A stretch of 64,000 bases of DNA from WTHC01 sp965218725 (GTDB lineage Archaea > Thermoproteota > Nitrososphaeria > Nitrososphaerales > Nitrosopumilaceae): contig CBDCLO010000002.1 in the NCBI GenBank assembly GCA_965218725.1, positions 434,001-498,000 on the forward strand, read 5' to 3'. Each line of letters opens with the position of its first letter. Within the stretch, counting starts at the first letter, position 1. Below the pieces are notes generated by a model. The model was not told where the DNA came from, ran no database searches, and saw nothing but the letters and a program-made list of their open reading frames with translations. Position numbers and translations under genes: made by a program. Below, piece after piece: positions 55,218 through 63,712 of the stretch.

Positions 55218-55679
55218 TTGCCAACATCAGACCATGCATATAATATAATTATAAATTTAGCTCATTTGCCAGATTTTCTTAGAACTGAAATTTTAAAACA
55301 AAGAGTAAAAGAATTTTTTTCTATGGATGAACAATACAAAAATGACGTAGTCAATAGTGCATTAGAAGTTGGCCCGTCAATACCATTTACTAACTTTTCA
55401 AAACTCTTTAAGACTTGGTTAATAGTATTAACAACAGTATCAGAAGAGAACAGAATAAGTATAATTTCAAAGTATATTAATAAAATAATTACAGTGCCGC
55501 AAAAATTTATTGAATTTAATTTGGATGGTATTTTTGGTATATTCATTACATTAAAAGATGGGGAAAAAAAAATTATTATAAAAACTATTAACGATGTAAT
55601 CAATAACATTGACATAAACAAAAAAAATAGACTATTGGTCCTGGTACCAGATAATATAAAAAGTTATCTGTTCACATGA
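55218..55679 (+). CDS. Hypothetical protein
   Basis: A 153-residue soluble protein with a TTG start: a helical N-terminal half and a C-terminal half with alternating beta and helix segments (FIEFNLDGIFGIFITLKDGE, LLVLVPDNIKSYLF). I do not recognise it. It is divergent from purA and convergent with the YggX-like gene, whose stop directly abuts. Confidence 0.65.
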   Translation: MPTSDHAYNIIINLAHLPDFLRTEILKQRVKEFFSMDEQYKNDVVNSALEVGPSIPFTNFSKLFKTWLIVLTTVSEENRISIISKYINKIITVPQKFIEFNLDGIFGIFITLKDGEKKIIIKTINDVINNIDINKKNRLLVLVPDNIKSYLFT

Positions 55680-55946
55680 TCAGATATCTGGTTTCCTATT
55701 TTTTTCGTCTGCAAAATTTATTACTGTGCCATCAGCAGACATAACATTCATAAAAATTTTTTCATTTTTTTTAATGGTTTTTCTGTGATCTGGAATTGAC
55801 ATATCTAATCTCATTTCATTGATAACTATAACACGGTATTCTTTCCATTCTTTCCAACATTTACTACAACATGGATATGCATTAGCCTGTTGTTCCAGTA
55901 TATCATTATTAGAAATTGTATTTTTACATCTAGTACAAGTTTTCAT
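55680..55946 (-). CDS. YggX-like iron-trafficking protein with zinc-finger N terminus
   Basis: An 88-residue protein. Residues 28-70 (SKCWKEWKEYRVIVINEMRL, then DMSIPDHRK) align with bacterial YggX (EAWxxWxxxQxxLINExxLNMxxPEHRK), which protects Fe-S clusters and moves Fe2+. Unlike bacterial YggX it starts with a four-cysteine site (C4, C7, C26 or C27, C30), as expected for a zinc or iron ribbon. The iron role is inferred from the match. Confidence 0.75.
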   Translation of the reverse strand: MKTCTRCKNTISNNDILEQQANAYPCCSKCWKEWKEYRVIVINEMRLDMSIPDHRKTIKKNEKIFMNVMSADGTVINFADEKNRKPDI

Positions 55947-56021
55947 ATAGTATATATAACTAGATTGCTTTTATTTTTTTTCAATAATAATAATATTATA
56001 GAATAAATTGATATATAATAT

Positions 56022-56216
56022 ATGAAAATTAAGTGCCCTCATTGTAAAGGAACTGCATGTCTTTCATTTGATTTTTCTTATGTAAAATGCAAGTATTGTG
56101 GTTTAGATGTGAGTTATGCAGAATACGTCAAAATTATAGCATATGGTAATTTTATGTATTCTGATATCCTTAGAGACTACAGAAATTCTAATACATTAGA
56201 TGAATGGAAGGAATGA
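56022..56216 (+). CDS. Small zinc-ribbon protein
   Basis: A 64-residue protein with two CxxC pairs (CPHC at 5-8 and CKYC at 23-26) and a helical tail (DILRDYRNSNTLDEWKE). The function is unknown. It is divergent from the YggX-like gene and lies 42 bases before the membrane protein gene. Confidence 0.7.
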   Translation: MKIKCPHCKGTACLSFDFSYVKCKYCGLDVSYAEYVKIIAYGNFMYSDILRDYRNSNTLDEWKE

Positions 56217-56258
56217 ACATATTATCAATAAATTAAAATATTTTGTGATGACCAATAA

Positions 56259-56888
56259 TTGGAACTAATACTAGAAACTATTCTGAGTTTAATAGGCTTT
56301 GTAATAGGAATTGTATGCGGGACTATTATATGTATAGGTTTCAATAACACTGGAAGTCCTGCACTATTAAGATTAACAATTGCATTTTTTTCAATAGGTA
56401 TTGGTTTTTTTACTATATGGATAGGTAACATTACAGAACCATTTATTGAATTTGCACACTTCATTCATATAGTTGGGACATGTATTCAAACAGTTGGTTA
56501 TTTCTTTATTGCATTCTCACATACAATTAAATCGTTTTTTCCAACAAGTAGATATTTTAGAAGTATTGCAATTCCATTGTTTTTAATATCATCTACTAAT
56601 ATAGAACATATAATTAGGTCAATATCATTTATTTTATTGATATATGGATCAATTGAAACTATTTTTTCATGTTTAGAACGGAAAAAAAAAACGGCAATTT
56701 TTGTCGCCATCGGATTATCATTACTTGCTCTAGGAGAATTTTTGGGGTGGTATCACTTTGTATTTCCAGAATCGTCTCTCTATTATATATCAATATTAAT
56801 TAAGGTAATAGCATTAGTTTTATTATTTATACCAGTTACTAAAATATTAAAGATTAAATTCAGTAATGATGCAAATTTAAGCAATTAA
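56259..56888 (+). CDS. Multi-pass membrane protein of unknown function
   Basis: A 209-residue protein with about six hydrophobic helices (for example LSLIGFVIGIVCGTIICIGF, IAFFSIGIGFFTIWIG, AIFVAIGLSLLALGEFLGWY). The start is TTG. Helix pairs separated by short charged loops suggest a polytopic inner-membrane protein, but no transporter signature is visible. Confidence 0.72.
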   Translation: MELILETILSLIGFVIGIVCGTIICIGFNNTGSPALLRLTIAFFSIGIGFFTIWIGNITEPFIEFAHFIHIVGTCIQTVGYFFIAFSHTIKSFFPTSRYFRSIAIPLFLISSTNIEHIIRSISFILLIYGSIETIFSCLERKKKTAIFVAIGLSLLALGEFLGWYHFVFPESSLYYISILIKVIALVLLFIPVTKILKIKFSNDANLSN

Positions 56889-56981
56889 AACTTTAGTTTT
56901 TATTTATATTTAGATTAGATCGTGTATTGTATTGCTTTTATAAAAGTAAATAAGTATCAAACAAGACACTATGTCATCAAC

Positions 56982-57587
56982 ATGTTAAAAATTAATTTAA
57001 CTTGTAATAAATATGATGTTAATAATGCATTTAAAATAATACAAAATGGTGGAATAGTTATATTTCCTACTGATACTGTATACGGTATTGGTTGTGATCC
57101 ATATAATTCAATTGCAGTAAAAAACATCTATGATATAAAAAGACGTAGCATCCACAAACCGTTACCAATATTAGCGTATTCAAAAAAAGAGATTTCAAAA
57201 ATAGCTGTTATTGATAAATTAGCAGAAAAAATAATCAAAAAATTTTTTCCTGGAAAATTAACATTAATCCTAAAACTTAAAAGTGTTAAAATAAAAAAAT
57301 CATTGAATCTTAATAATAAGATAGCAGTAAGGATTCCAGATAATTACTGTGTTTTATCGCTTTTAAAGAAATGTAAATTATTAGTGGGTACTAGTGCAAA
57401 TATTTCGGATCATAATTCATTTGTTGAACCTAACTTATGCAAAAAAAATATCGAGTATGATGCATTCATCAATGATGGAATAATATTTAGTAGAGGAGAG
57501 TCAACGGTAATAGAGCTGATTAATAATAAAGTTATAGTTAGGAGGCATGGTGCTATACAAAAAAAAGAAATTGATGAAATGATTTGA
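56982..57587 (+). CDS. Threonylcarbamoyl-AMP synthase (YrdC/Sua5 type)
   Basis: Makes threonylcarbamoyl-AMP for the t6A modification of tRNAs reading ANN codons. It has GGIVIFPTDTVYGIGCDP, the KRRSIHKPLPIL segment, FFPGKLTLIL and LVGTSANIS. It is the short YrdC form without the Sua5 C-terminal domain. The ATG at 56982 puts the motif at the usual distance; an upstream GTG at 56922 is in frame but not needed. It is convergent with the Cgi121 fusion gene, also of the t6A pathway. Confidence 0.92.
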   Translation: MLKINLTCNKYDVNNAFKIIQNGGIVIFPTDTVYGIGCDPYNSIAVKNIYDIKRRSIHKPLPILAYSKKEISKIAVIDKLAEKIIKKFFPGKLTLILKLKSVKIKKSLNLNNKIAVRIPDNYCVLSLLKKCKLLVGTSANISDHNSFVEPNLCKKNIEYDAFINDGIIFSRGESTVIELINNKVIVRRHGAIQKKEIDEMI

Positions 57588-58102
57588 GTCTAATTATAAC
57601 ATGTCCACGTAACTTAGAAATTGAAACACAAGAAGAAATAGATAGAATTTTGACTGATTTTGATGATGTGTTTCATCAGATTACAATAACAAAATTAGCT
57701 GGGATTTTAATTGTGATAACTGATATAAATACTGAAAAGTTCTTAGAAAAAGTAAGAGAAAAAATAATCAGTGAACCGTGGTACGTCAGATACTGCTTAA
57801 GAATGATACCAATACAAGTTATAACAGATACTACGATAGATGATATTACTTCTGAAGTATTAAAGCTTATAAAAATAATCAAAACAGATAGCTATAAAAT
57901 CACAATAGAAAAAAGAGACTCTAAGATAAGTAGTAAAGAAATAATATTCAATGTAGCTAAAAATATAACAAATAAAGTAAGTTTAGATAATGCTAACTGG
58001 GAGATACTAATTGAAATTGTAGGAAATAAAACAGGAATTGCAATAATTAAACCAGATACTATTTTAAGTATAACTAAAATAAAAAGATCCTTATCAGAAT
58101 AA
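57584..58102 (+). CDS. THUMP-domain protein (Tan1-like)
   Basis: A 172-residue protein of the THUMP type (LIITCPRNLEIETQEEIDRI, then IISEPWYVRYCLRMIPIQ and YKITIEKRDSKISSKEII). Eukaryotic Tan1 binds tRNA to support N4-acetylcytidine at position 12; archaeal homologues are likely tRNA-binding helpers. The start (TTG) overlaps the yrdC stop by 4 bases, so it is translated with a tRNA-modification gene. Confidence 0.82.
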   Translation: MSLIITCPRNLEIETQEEIDRILTDFDDVFHQITITKLAGILIVITDINTEKFLEKVREKIISEPWYVRYCLRMIPIQVITDTTIDDITSEVLKLIKIIKTDSYKITIEKRDSKISSKEIIFNVAKNITNKVSLDNANWEILIEIVGNKTGIAIIKPDTILSITKIKRSLSE

Positions 58103-58861
58103 AATAGCAGCCTTTTCTACCAAAAGATCTTCCAATTGTGATATAGAATGCATGTTAATCTCATTTTTTGATATATTAAATTTTTTTATTAAAAACAAGT
58201 GGTTATTTTGTAAAAATGGAATGGGACTAACAAATTGTTTTAAATAATAATATACCTTATTTAGAGAATTTTTATTACCAATTACTATAACAATAAATGT
58301 TTTAGTTTTTCTTACTCCAACTATTTTTATTGCTTTTATAATTTGTGTTGTACAAGAAAATCTCATAATAATATCAATTTCAAGTTTTTTAGCTAGTAAT
58401 AAACTATTTTTTTTTGCCAATAAAGAAATGTTAATTATTTTTTTGGCATGACGTTTATTTAATACATAGTTTGATTTTATTCCTTGTAAGATTATGTTAG
58501 GAAATTTTTTCTGCAAGTTTAAAAAATCTATTTTATACTTTTTATCTACTTCTATTAATTCTACAAAATATCCTAGTATTTTAAATTGTATTCTATTGTT
58601 GATATCACCACCATGTATAATTGGTATTATACTAACAATATCATTTGTATTTAATTTAGTTATTTTTCCTTGTAGTGTATTAGAATCAGTTCCATTAATA
58701 GCTATAATCATATTGTTAAAATCTATCTCTGGTGAATTTTTTGGTTTTATTTTTATTAAATATATTATAAGTGAATTAATATCAGCAATATTGTTGATTT
58801 GTAATTCATCTGCAGAAAAATACTTTTTAAGTGAACCAAATAGTCTTACTGTAATAAACAA
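58094..58861 (-). CDS. Ubiquitin-like (MoaD/Urm1 type) domain fused to KEOPS subunit Cgi121
   Basis: A 255-residue two-domain protein. Residues 1-85 are a beta-grasp ubiquitin-like domain of the MoaD/ThiS/Urm1 type (FITVRLFGSLKKYFSADELQ, IIAINGTDSN, LNTNDIVSIIPIIHGG), ending in HGG at 83-85, which in free family members is the activated C terminus. Residues ~91-255 match Cgi121 of the KEOPS complex (LNKRHAKKIINISLLAKK, FSCTTQIIKAIKIVGVRK, LEDLLVEKAAILF); Cgi121 helps place tRNA for t6A synthesis. Its neighbours YrdC and THUMP fit. Whether the GG-D junction is cleaved is unknown. Confidence 0.82.
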   Translation of the reverse strand: MFITVRLFGSLKKYFSADELQINNIADINSLIIYLIKIKPKNSPEIDFNNMIIAINGTDSNTLQGKITKLNTNDIVSIIPIIHGGDINNRIQFKILGYFVELIEVDKKYKIDFLNLQKKFPNIILQGIKSNYVLNKRHAKKIINISLLAKKNSLLLAKKLEIDIIMRFSCTTQIIKAIKIVGVRKTKTFIVIVIGNKNSLNKVYYYLKQFVSPIPFLQNNHLFLIKKFNISKNEINMHSISQLEDLLVEKAAILF

Positions 58862-58862
58862 A

Positions 58863-59177
58863 TTATTTTACTTTAGTCATATTACTAGTTACACTTGTAT
58901 CTGATGCACCAGCTTCAGTATTTTTTTTACCTAAAATTGGATCTGTAGATAAATTACAAGTCGTATCAGACACTTTATTTTGTTTCTCTTGTAATTTATT
59001 TTTATTAATTTCTCGTTTTATCAGTTTTGTAATAAATCCAGCTAATTTGTTTTTTAAGCTTTTCGAATAAATCACTGCAATTTTATCCAGTTCCTTTTTG
59101 TTATCAGCAAAATCTGCGCTAAAATTTTCTTTGTATTTAGCCAGTACATCTATAGACAATTTCTTTATTCTATTCAC
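58863..59177 (-). CDS. rps17e: Ribosomal protein S17e
   Basis: A small-subunit protein. NRIKKLSIDVLAKYKENFSA, DFADNKKELDKIAVIYSK and LKNKLAGFITKLIKRE are diagnostic of S17e. I chose the GTG start at 59177, which gives the usual N terminus and avoids overlapping tatD; an upstream ATG at 59234 would add 19 residues. After the family core there is an unusual ~35-residue polar tail (CNLSTDPILGKKNTEAGASD). It sits between tatD and the Cgi121 fusion gene on the same strand. Confidence 0.9.
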   Translation of the reverse strand: MNRIKKLSIDVLAKYKENFSADFADNKKELDKIAVIYSKSLKNKLAGFITKLIKREINKNKLQEKQNKVSDTTCNLSTDPILGKKNTEAGASDTSVTSNMTKVK

Positions 59178-59208
59178 TATAATTGTTGTGTTATTGGTAT
59201 TTTTATAT

Positions 59209-59964
59209 CTATATGTTAAGATATAGCTTTGCATTTTGTTCTAGTATAATTGATAATTCATCATATGTTTTATTTAATATAATAGATGCAGCTAATACAA
59301 TACTTGGAATAAAACATACTTGAGCTGGTCTATGTCTAAAACATTTTGAAAATCTAACAGGCCCATCAGTTTCTACTAGTATTTTATTCTCATAAGTTTT
59401 TAGTAGCATTATTTGCTTATCTTTTGAATATATTAAAAGTGGTCCATAAGAAACAAAAAATCCTAGATCCATAGCTTTTTCTAGGTGTTTTTTTTTTCCA
59501 TCAAACCAGTGTAGTGATATGCTAGGTATTGAATATGATGGAATTATTTGATAAATTATATCTAAAGTTTTTCGCGAATGGATAGAAACTGGTTTATGTA
59601 ATTTTTCTGCAAGCTCCAGTTGTGTTATAAAATATAATTTTTGTTTTTTAAATTCATAGTCTGACATAGCATATGTTTTATCTAGTCCGATTTCTCCTAT
59701 TCCTTTTATTTTACTTGAATTTTCAACCACAAATTTTATAAAAGATCCAATATTGTCATTTGTTCTATTAGGATGTATACCTACAAATGGAAAAAATAGA
59801 TTGCATTTTTCTGATAGTTTAATAGTTTTTTTGGAAGAAAGTATGTCTGTAGAAACACAACATGCCTTCATATTAATTATTTTCATACAGTTTATAATGT
59901 GTGGAAGTACAGAACTGTATTCTTGATCGCTTATGTGTATATGGGAATCTATCAGGAATGTCAT
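59209..59964 (-). CDS. tatD: TatD-family metal-dependent hydrolase
   Basis: A 251-residue TIM-barrel phosphohydrolase/DNase. The metal sites appear as DSHIHISD (HxH), GIGEIGLDKTY (the glutamate), PVSIHSR, SLHWFDGKKK and VETDGPVRF. The family acts as a DNase or esterase on various substrates. It is the first gene of the tatD-rps17e-Cgi121 run on the minus strand. Confidence 0.92.
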   Translation of the reverse strand: MTFLIDSHIHISDQEYSSVLPHIINCMKIINMKACCVSTDILSSKKTIKLSEKCNLFFPFVGIHPNRTNDNIGSFIKFVVENSSKIKGIGEIGLDKTYAMSDYEFKKQKLYFITQLELAEKLHKPVSIHSRKTLDIIYQIIPSYSIPSISLHWFDGKKKHLEKAMDLGFFVSYGPLLIYSKDKQIMLLKTYENKILVETDGPVRFSKCFRHRPAQVCFIPSIVLAASIILNKTYDELSIILEQNAKLYLNI

Positions 59965-60041
59965 GGATTATGGATAAAATATAAGGCAATCACTAATATC
60001 ATACTTAAAGTTTTTTTATGCTTAATTACATATTAAGATTA

Positions 60042-60263
60042 ATGAAATCATCTGAATTTGGAATGTCAGCCATGTACAGGATTTTGAAAAAAGCAGGTGC
60101 AGAGAGAGTGAGTGACGAGTCTGCTAAAGAACTCAGGAAAATTGTTGAAGAAATAACAACAAATATAGCTAAGAATGCTGTGGATATATCTATTCATGCT
60201 AAGAGGAAAACCGTGAAAGCTAGTGACGTGAAATTTGCTTCTAAGTCATTTGCTAGATTGTAA
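60042..60263 (+). CDS. Archaeal histone
   Basis: A 73-residue histone-fold protein: MYRILKKAGAERVSDESAKE, LRKIVEEITTNIAKNAVDIS and AKRKTVKASDVKFASKSF trace the three helices of the fold. It has no tails. I chose the ATG at 60042 because the TATA-like CTTAAAG at ~60004 predicts a transcript start after the in-frame ATG at 60018. It compacts DNA and is divergent from tatD. Confidence 0.92.
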   Translation: MKSSEFGMSAMYRILKKAGAERVSDESAKELRKIVEEITTNIAKNAVDISIHAKRKTVKASDVKFASKSFARL

Positions 60264-60301
60264 TATAAAGAATTAATTGTCCATAGTTTATTTTTTGTTT
60301 T

Positions 60302-60373
60302 GGTGGGATGGCAGAATGGTTATGCATGGGCCTGCAAAGCCTATTTAAGAGGGTTCAATTCCCTCTCTCACCT
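60302..60373 (+). tRNA. tRNA-Cys (anticodon GCA)
   Basis: The acceptor GGTGGGA pairs with TCTCACC (60366-60372), with discriminator T at 60373. The T arm is GAGGG-TTCAATT-CCCTC, and the anticodon stem TGGGC/GCCTA closes the loop CTGCAAA. No 3' CCA is encoded and no intron is present. It lies 38 bases after the histone gene and upstream of the AIPR gene. Confidence 0.93.
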
Positions 60374-60503
60374 CTAGTTTTTTAATTAATATGTACTATG
60401 TTGTAATTAGTTATCTAAGATTTTATAACTATTATTAAACTTGCATTGGAGTTATTATATAATTACCAACTTTGCTAAATATAGGTAGTCTTATTATTTT
60501 ATA

Positions 60504-62240
60504 ATGCAAAAAAAACATGACGGATTACTAGGATACATTTCTGAGCTGGAGAATATACAATCTGATATTCCTCTAGAAGGCTTTGCTGAGAATATAAGAC
60601 ACAGCATAGATGACTATATAAAAAATTCAAAAAATGAAATAGAGAAAGGGAATAATTTTCTGCATTGGGTCTTAACTAGAGTTTTTGAAGCAACAGATGA
60701 TGATGCAGCTGATGCAATTATAGATGGAGCTAATGATTTGGGAATAGACGCATATTTACCAGTAGATTTTTCAGATAACAATATAAGATTATTTCAATCC
60801 AAGTATGGTACATCACACTCAATTGATGCAATAAAAAAATTTAAAGGTGATACAGAAAATTTATTAATTAAAGATCTTTCTGAGATAAGACCTGAGCTGG
60901 CACAGCTTGTAACTAAAATACGTGAAAAAAAGCTAAGAGTGGAATGTTGTTATGTTACGGATCAAGATGTTGTGTATGATGGTAATGTAATTAAAATAAT
61001 AGACATAAATAGTATTATTAGTATCCTATGGGCACGTATAAAAAAACCTGCAGCTGGTAAAAAATCAACAATAAAACTTGAAAAAATGTTACGTTATGAA
61101 AACACAGTATTAGGAATATTAAATCTCAGAGAACTAACACAATTCATTATAAAAAATAGAGACTATGTTTTTGAATCAAATATTAGACAATGGATGCAGT
61201 TTAAAACAACTGTGAATAAAGGATTGCGTGAAACTCTTCAAAATGCACCAAACAAGTTTTTTTACTACAATAATGGTATAACTATAGTTGTGAATGATTT
61301 TAAAGTGTGTGGTGATGTTCTAACACTGTATGCTCCTCAAATAGTAAATGGTGCTCAAACATCAAATTCAATATTAGATAGATCCAAAAGGACTCATAAC
61401 ATGGATGGAAGTATTACAGTTACTATAATTAAGGCAGATGATGAACAAGAACAAAACAACATAACAAAATATAGAAATTCTCAAAATTCTGTAAGAGGAA
61501 AGGATCTTGTTTCTTTGATGGATTTCCATAAATCAATTAAGTCTCAATTAAAAAGTTATGGGTTTTTTTATGAAATTCAAGCTGGATCGTTTGATACAAA
61601 AACAAAGTCACAGCAATCTGAATATAATGGAGATCCTATATATAATAGATATTTACTAGATAGTCACAAAAAAGTCATCGTTGCAAAAGATGCAATTCAG
61701 GCATTAGTTGCTGGAATAGAACAGCGTCCTACTGAAGCATATAGTTCACCTTCACAATTTTTACCACGTGGACATAAGTACGATGACATATTCAATGATG
61801 ATCTAAAAGATGATTATAGAATTTTACTATATCCTTATCTTGTAAAAGAATATGCAAAGAAAACATTAAGATACGGAAAAAAAGGAGGTCATAAAACTAA
61901 ACGTTATTCAACATTATTTTATTTAGGTATTTATTTTAGAATATTATATAGAGACATATTAAAAATAAATAATGATTTCAAGAATACAATCAATAAAGTA
62001 GAGCCAATATTTAGAAGGTTTACTCTCAATACTCGTATACTTAAATTATCTGACATAATAGTAACAAAATTTTTGGAAGATACTGTTGTTGATGATGAAA
62101 TAGAACTAGCTAACACAAAACATAATTTCTTTTCACATCATGTTTGGAATGATGCAATGTTACGAGTAATAGATAAGAAAGTAAAACAGGAAGAAGATGA
62201 AATAGAATCTATAAAAAAAATAGTTAACAATACAAAATAG
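60504..62240 (+). CDS. AIPR-type defence protein with PD-(D/E)xK-like N terminus
   Basis: A 578-residue protein. The N-terminal ~110 residues contain DGANDLGIDAY and IRLFQSKYG, which match a PD-(D/E)xK nuclease-like fold (D, then Q-x-K). The C-terminal ~350 residues show the AIPR signature (KFFYYNNGITIVVNDF, PQIVNGAQTSNSI, TKYRNSQNSVRGKDL), known from abortive-infection phage-defence loci. Together they suggest a nucleic-acid-cutting defence enzyme. It lies in an accessory patch between tRNA-Cys and tRNA-Thr, with no methylase nearby. Confidence 0.85.
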   Translation: MQKKHDGLLGYISELENIQSDIPLEGFAENIRHSIDDYIKNSKNEIEKGNNFLHWVLTRVFEATDDDAADAIIDGANDLGIDAYLPVDFSDNNIRLFQSKYGTSHSIDAIKKFKGDTENLLIKDLSEIRPELAQLVTKIREKKLRVECCYVTDQDVVYDGNVIKIIDINSIISILWARIKKPAAGKKSTIKLEKMLRYENTVLGILNLRELTQFIIKNRDYVFESNIRQWMQFKTTVNKGLRETLQNAPNKFFYYNNGITIVVNDFKVCGDVLTLYAPQIVNGAQTSNSILDRSKRTHNMDGSITVTIIKADDEQEQNNITKYRNSQNSVRGKDLVSLMDFHKSIKSQLKSYGFFYEIQAGSFDTKTKSQQSEYNGDPIYNRYLLDSHKKVIVAKDAIQALVAGIEQRPTEAYSSPSQFLPRGHKYDDIFNDDLKDDYRILLYPYLVKEYAKKTLRYGKKGGHKTKRYSTLFYLGIYFRILYRDILKINNDFKNTINKVEPIFRRFTLNTRILKLSDIIVTKFLEDTVVDDEIELANTKHNFFSHHVWNDAMLRVIDKKVKQEEDEIESIKKIVNNTK

Positions 62241-62315
62241 CTAATTTATTAGTAAATTATATGTTAAAACAAGAGGCAGATAATTTTATATTGAAAAATA
62301 GTAAATTATTAGTAA

Positions 62316-62486
62316 TTGTCTGAAATAAAATGTGCATTATGTAGTAAAATAGTAAAACAGGTATATTTTCCAATGACTGAGTGGTTATTGAATAAAGAAG
62401 ATCGTGTGTTATGTGGTAAATGCTATTCTAAAAAAATATTCAACTACTACCCAGGTAAACATAAAAAAATCAATAAACAGCACTAG
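62316..62486 (+). CDS. Small zinc-ribbon protein next to the AIPR gene
   Basis: A 56-residue protein with two CxxC pairs (CALC at 6-9 and CGKC at 33-36) and a basic tail. TTG start at 62316, with a TATA-like ATTTTATATT about 25-30 bases upstream. The function is unknown. It overlaps the convergent cysteine-rich gene by 4 bases. Confidence 0.65.
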   Translation: MSEIKCALCSKIVKQVYFPMTEWLLNKEDRVLCGKCYSKKIFNYYPGKHKKINKQH

Positions 62487-63043
62487 GTCTTGCTATTAAT
62501 ATAAAAGCAATTCCACACAACCGAATCTTTTTTAATTTCATTATTTTTTAGAAATTTTATGTTATTGATTACTTTCTTTTTTTTTAGGAGTGTGATCTGG
62601 AATGTTATGAATTTTTTACAATTGCAATTTTTAGTACATGAATTAATTTTTTTATCATTTATGTTATGAACGTTCATTGTATGACCACAATCACATATAT
62701 CATCATATTTTACATCATTTTTGTATTTTATACAATACGTACCAAATCTTAAATATGCCTCACAGTTACAACCATATTTAAAACGTTCATAATGTTTTGA
62801 TTTTAGTAGTATTTTATAAAATGATTTATTAGCTTTTTCATATCGAGAACATCCACTCATAATAAACCAATATTTATTTTTGATCTCCAAAAATCTAATT
62901 TTTATTAGATTATCAATCCACCAACTAACAGTCTCATTCCAAATCGACGAAGTTATATTTTTATCAGAAAATAACAATACGATATTCATTCTTAGATCAA
63001 AATATCTGTATGCAATACCTAAAAAATCATTAAACCATTCCAT
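62483..63043 (-). CDS. Cysteine-rich hypothetical protein
   Basis: A 186-residue protein. The N-terminal ~80 residues have aromatic helix-like segments (SIWNETVSWWIDNLIKI). Residues 90-143 hold nine of its cysteines plus a histidine in paired spacing (GCNCEAYLRFGTYC, DICDCGHTM, SCTKNCNCKKF), giving at least two zinc sites. I recognise no family. It is convergent with the small zinc-ribbon gene, ending within it. Confidence 0.65.
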   Translation of the reverse strand: MEWFNDFLGIAYRYFDLRMNIVLLFSDKNITSSIWNETVSWWIDNLIKIRFLEIKNKYWFIMSGCSRYEKANKSFYKILLKSKHYERFKYGCNCEAYLRFGTYCIKYKNDVKYDDICDCGHTMNVHNINDKKINSCTKNCNCKKFITFQITLLKKKKVINNIKFLKNNEIKKDSVVWNCFYINSKT

Positions 63044-63119
63044 AGTCCAGAATCTTGTTACGTGTTTAATATAATTATTAGTAATACGCTTATAACTTGG
63101 TTATTAGTATATAACTGTA

Positions 63120-63401
63120 ATGTCAGTCTACAGGACAAGTATGAAGATAGTTGCTGATGTGTTACAAGCTGCGGATCAGTGTGGAAATTCTGGAATAAAG
63201 ACTACATCGTTACTTATAAAAGCTAATTTATCTTATTCTAGACTAGCAAAATTTGTAAAGAATTTGACTAATGCGGGTTTAATCACACGAATAACATATG
63301 ATGGAAAAAATACATTTATAACAACACCAAGAGGTAAACAATATTTAAAATCGTATAAAGAATTTTCAAGTATTGCTGAGTCATTTGGTTTAGATCTCTA
63401 G
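63120..63401 (+). CDS. Winged-helix transcription regulator
   Basis: A 93-residue protein of the small winged-helix type common in ammonia-oxidising archaea (IVADVLQAADQCGNSGIKTT, LSYSRLAKFVKNLTNAGLIT, FITTPRGKQYL). Such single-domain regulators bind DNA as dimers. It may regulate the nearby accessory genes, but no operator is evident. Confidence 0.82.
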   Translation: MSVYRTSMKIVADVLQAADQCGNSGIKTTSLLIKANLSYSRLAKFVKNLTNAGLITRITYDGKNTFITTPRGKQYLKSYKEFSSIAESFGLDL

Positions 63402-63534
63402 AACTGTTTATGGTTAGTCTGTTAAACATGGTAGTTATTGTATCAGATAGTGTTATGAAAGTAATTTGTATTTTTGATAAAATTCACCAGTGAAATATGT
63501 TAGTATTTTTATTAATTATTATATTTTTTAGAAC

Positions 63535-63711
63535 ATGATGTATACAACAAATAAGATGCTAGAAGTTCTAGGATTTATTTTTATTGGCGGAACCATCTAT
63601 TCATATTTAGGAATTAGCGGTAACGAATTAAAATGGCCAGTTTTTATATTGTGTGCAGTATGTGCATTTTTAATTATAGTATACCTCAAAAAAAATAGAC
63701 ATCATATATAA
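63535..63711 (+). CDS. Small two-helix membrane protein
   Basis: A 58-residue protein with two hydrophobic helices (VLGFIFIGGTIYSYLGI and WPVFILCAVCAFLIIVYL) and a basic tail. Two ATG codons mark the start. The function is unknown. Its stop is 2 bases before tRNA-Thr on the opposite strand. Confidence 0.6.
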   Translation: MMYTTNKMLEVLGFIFIGGTIYSYLGISGNELKWPVFILCAVCAFLIIVYLKKNRHHI

Positions 63712-63712
63712 A

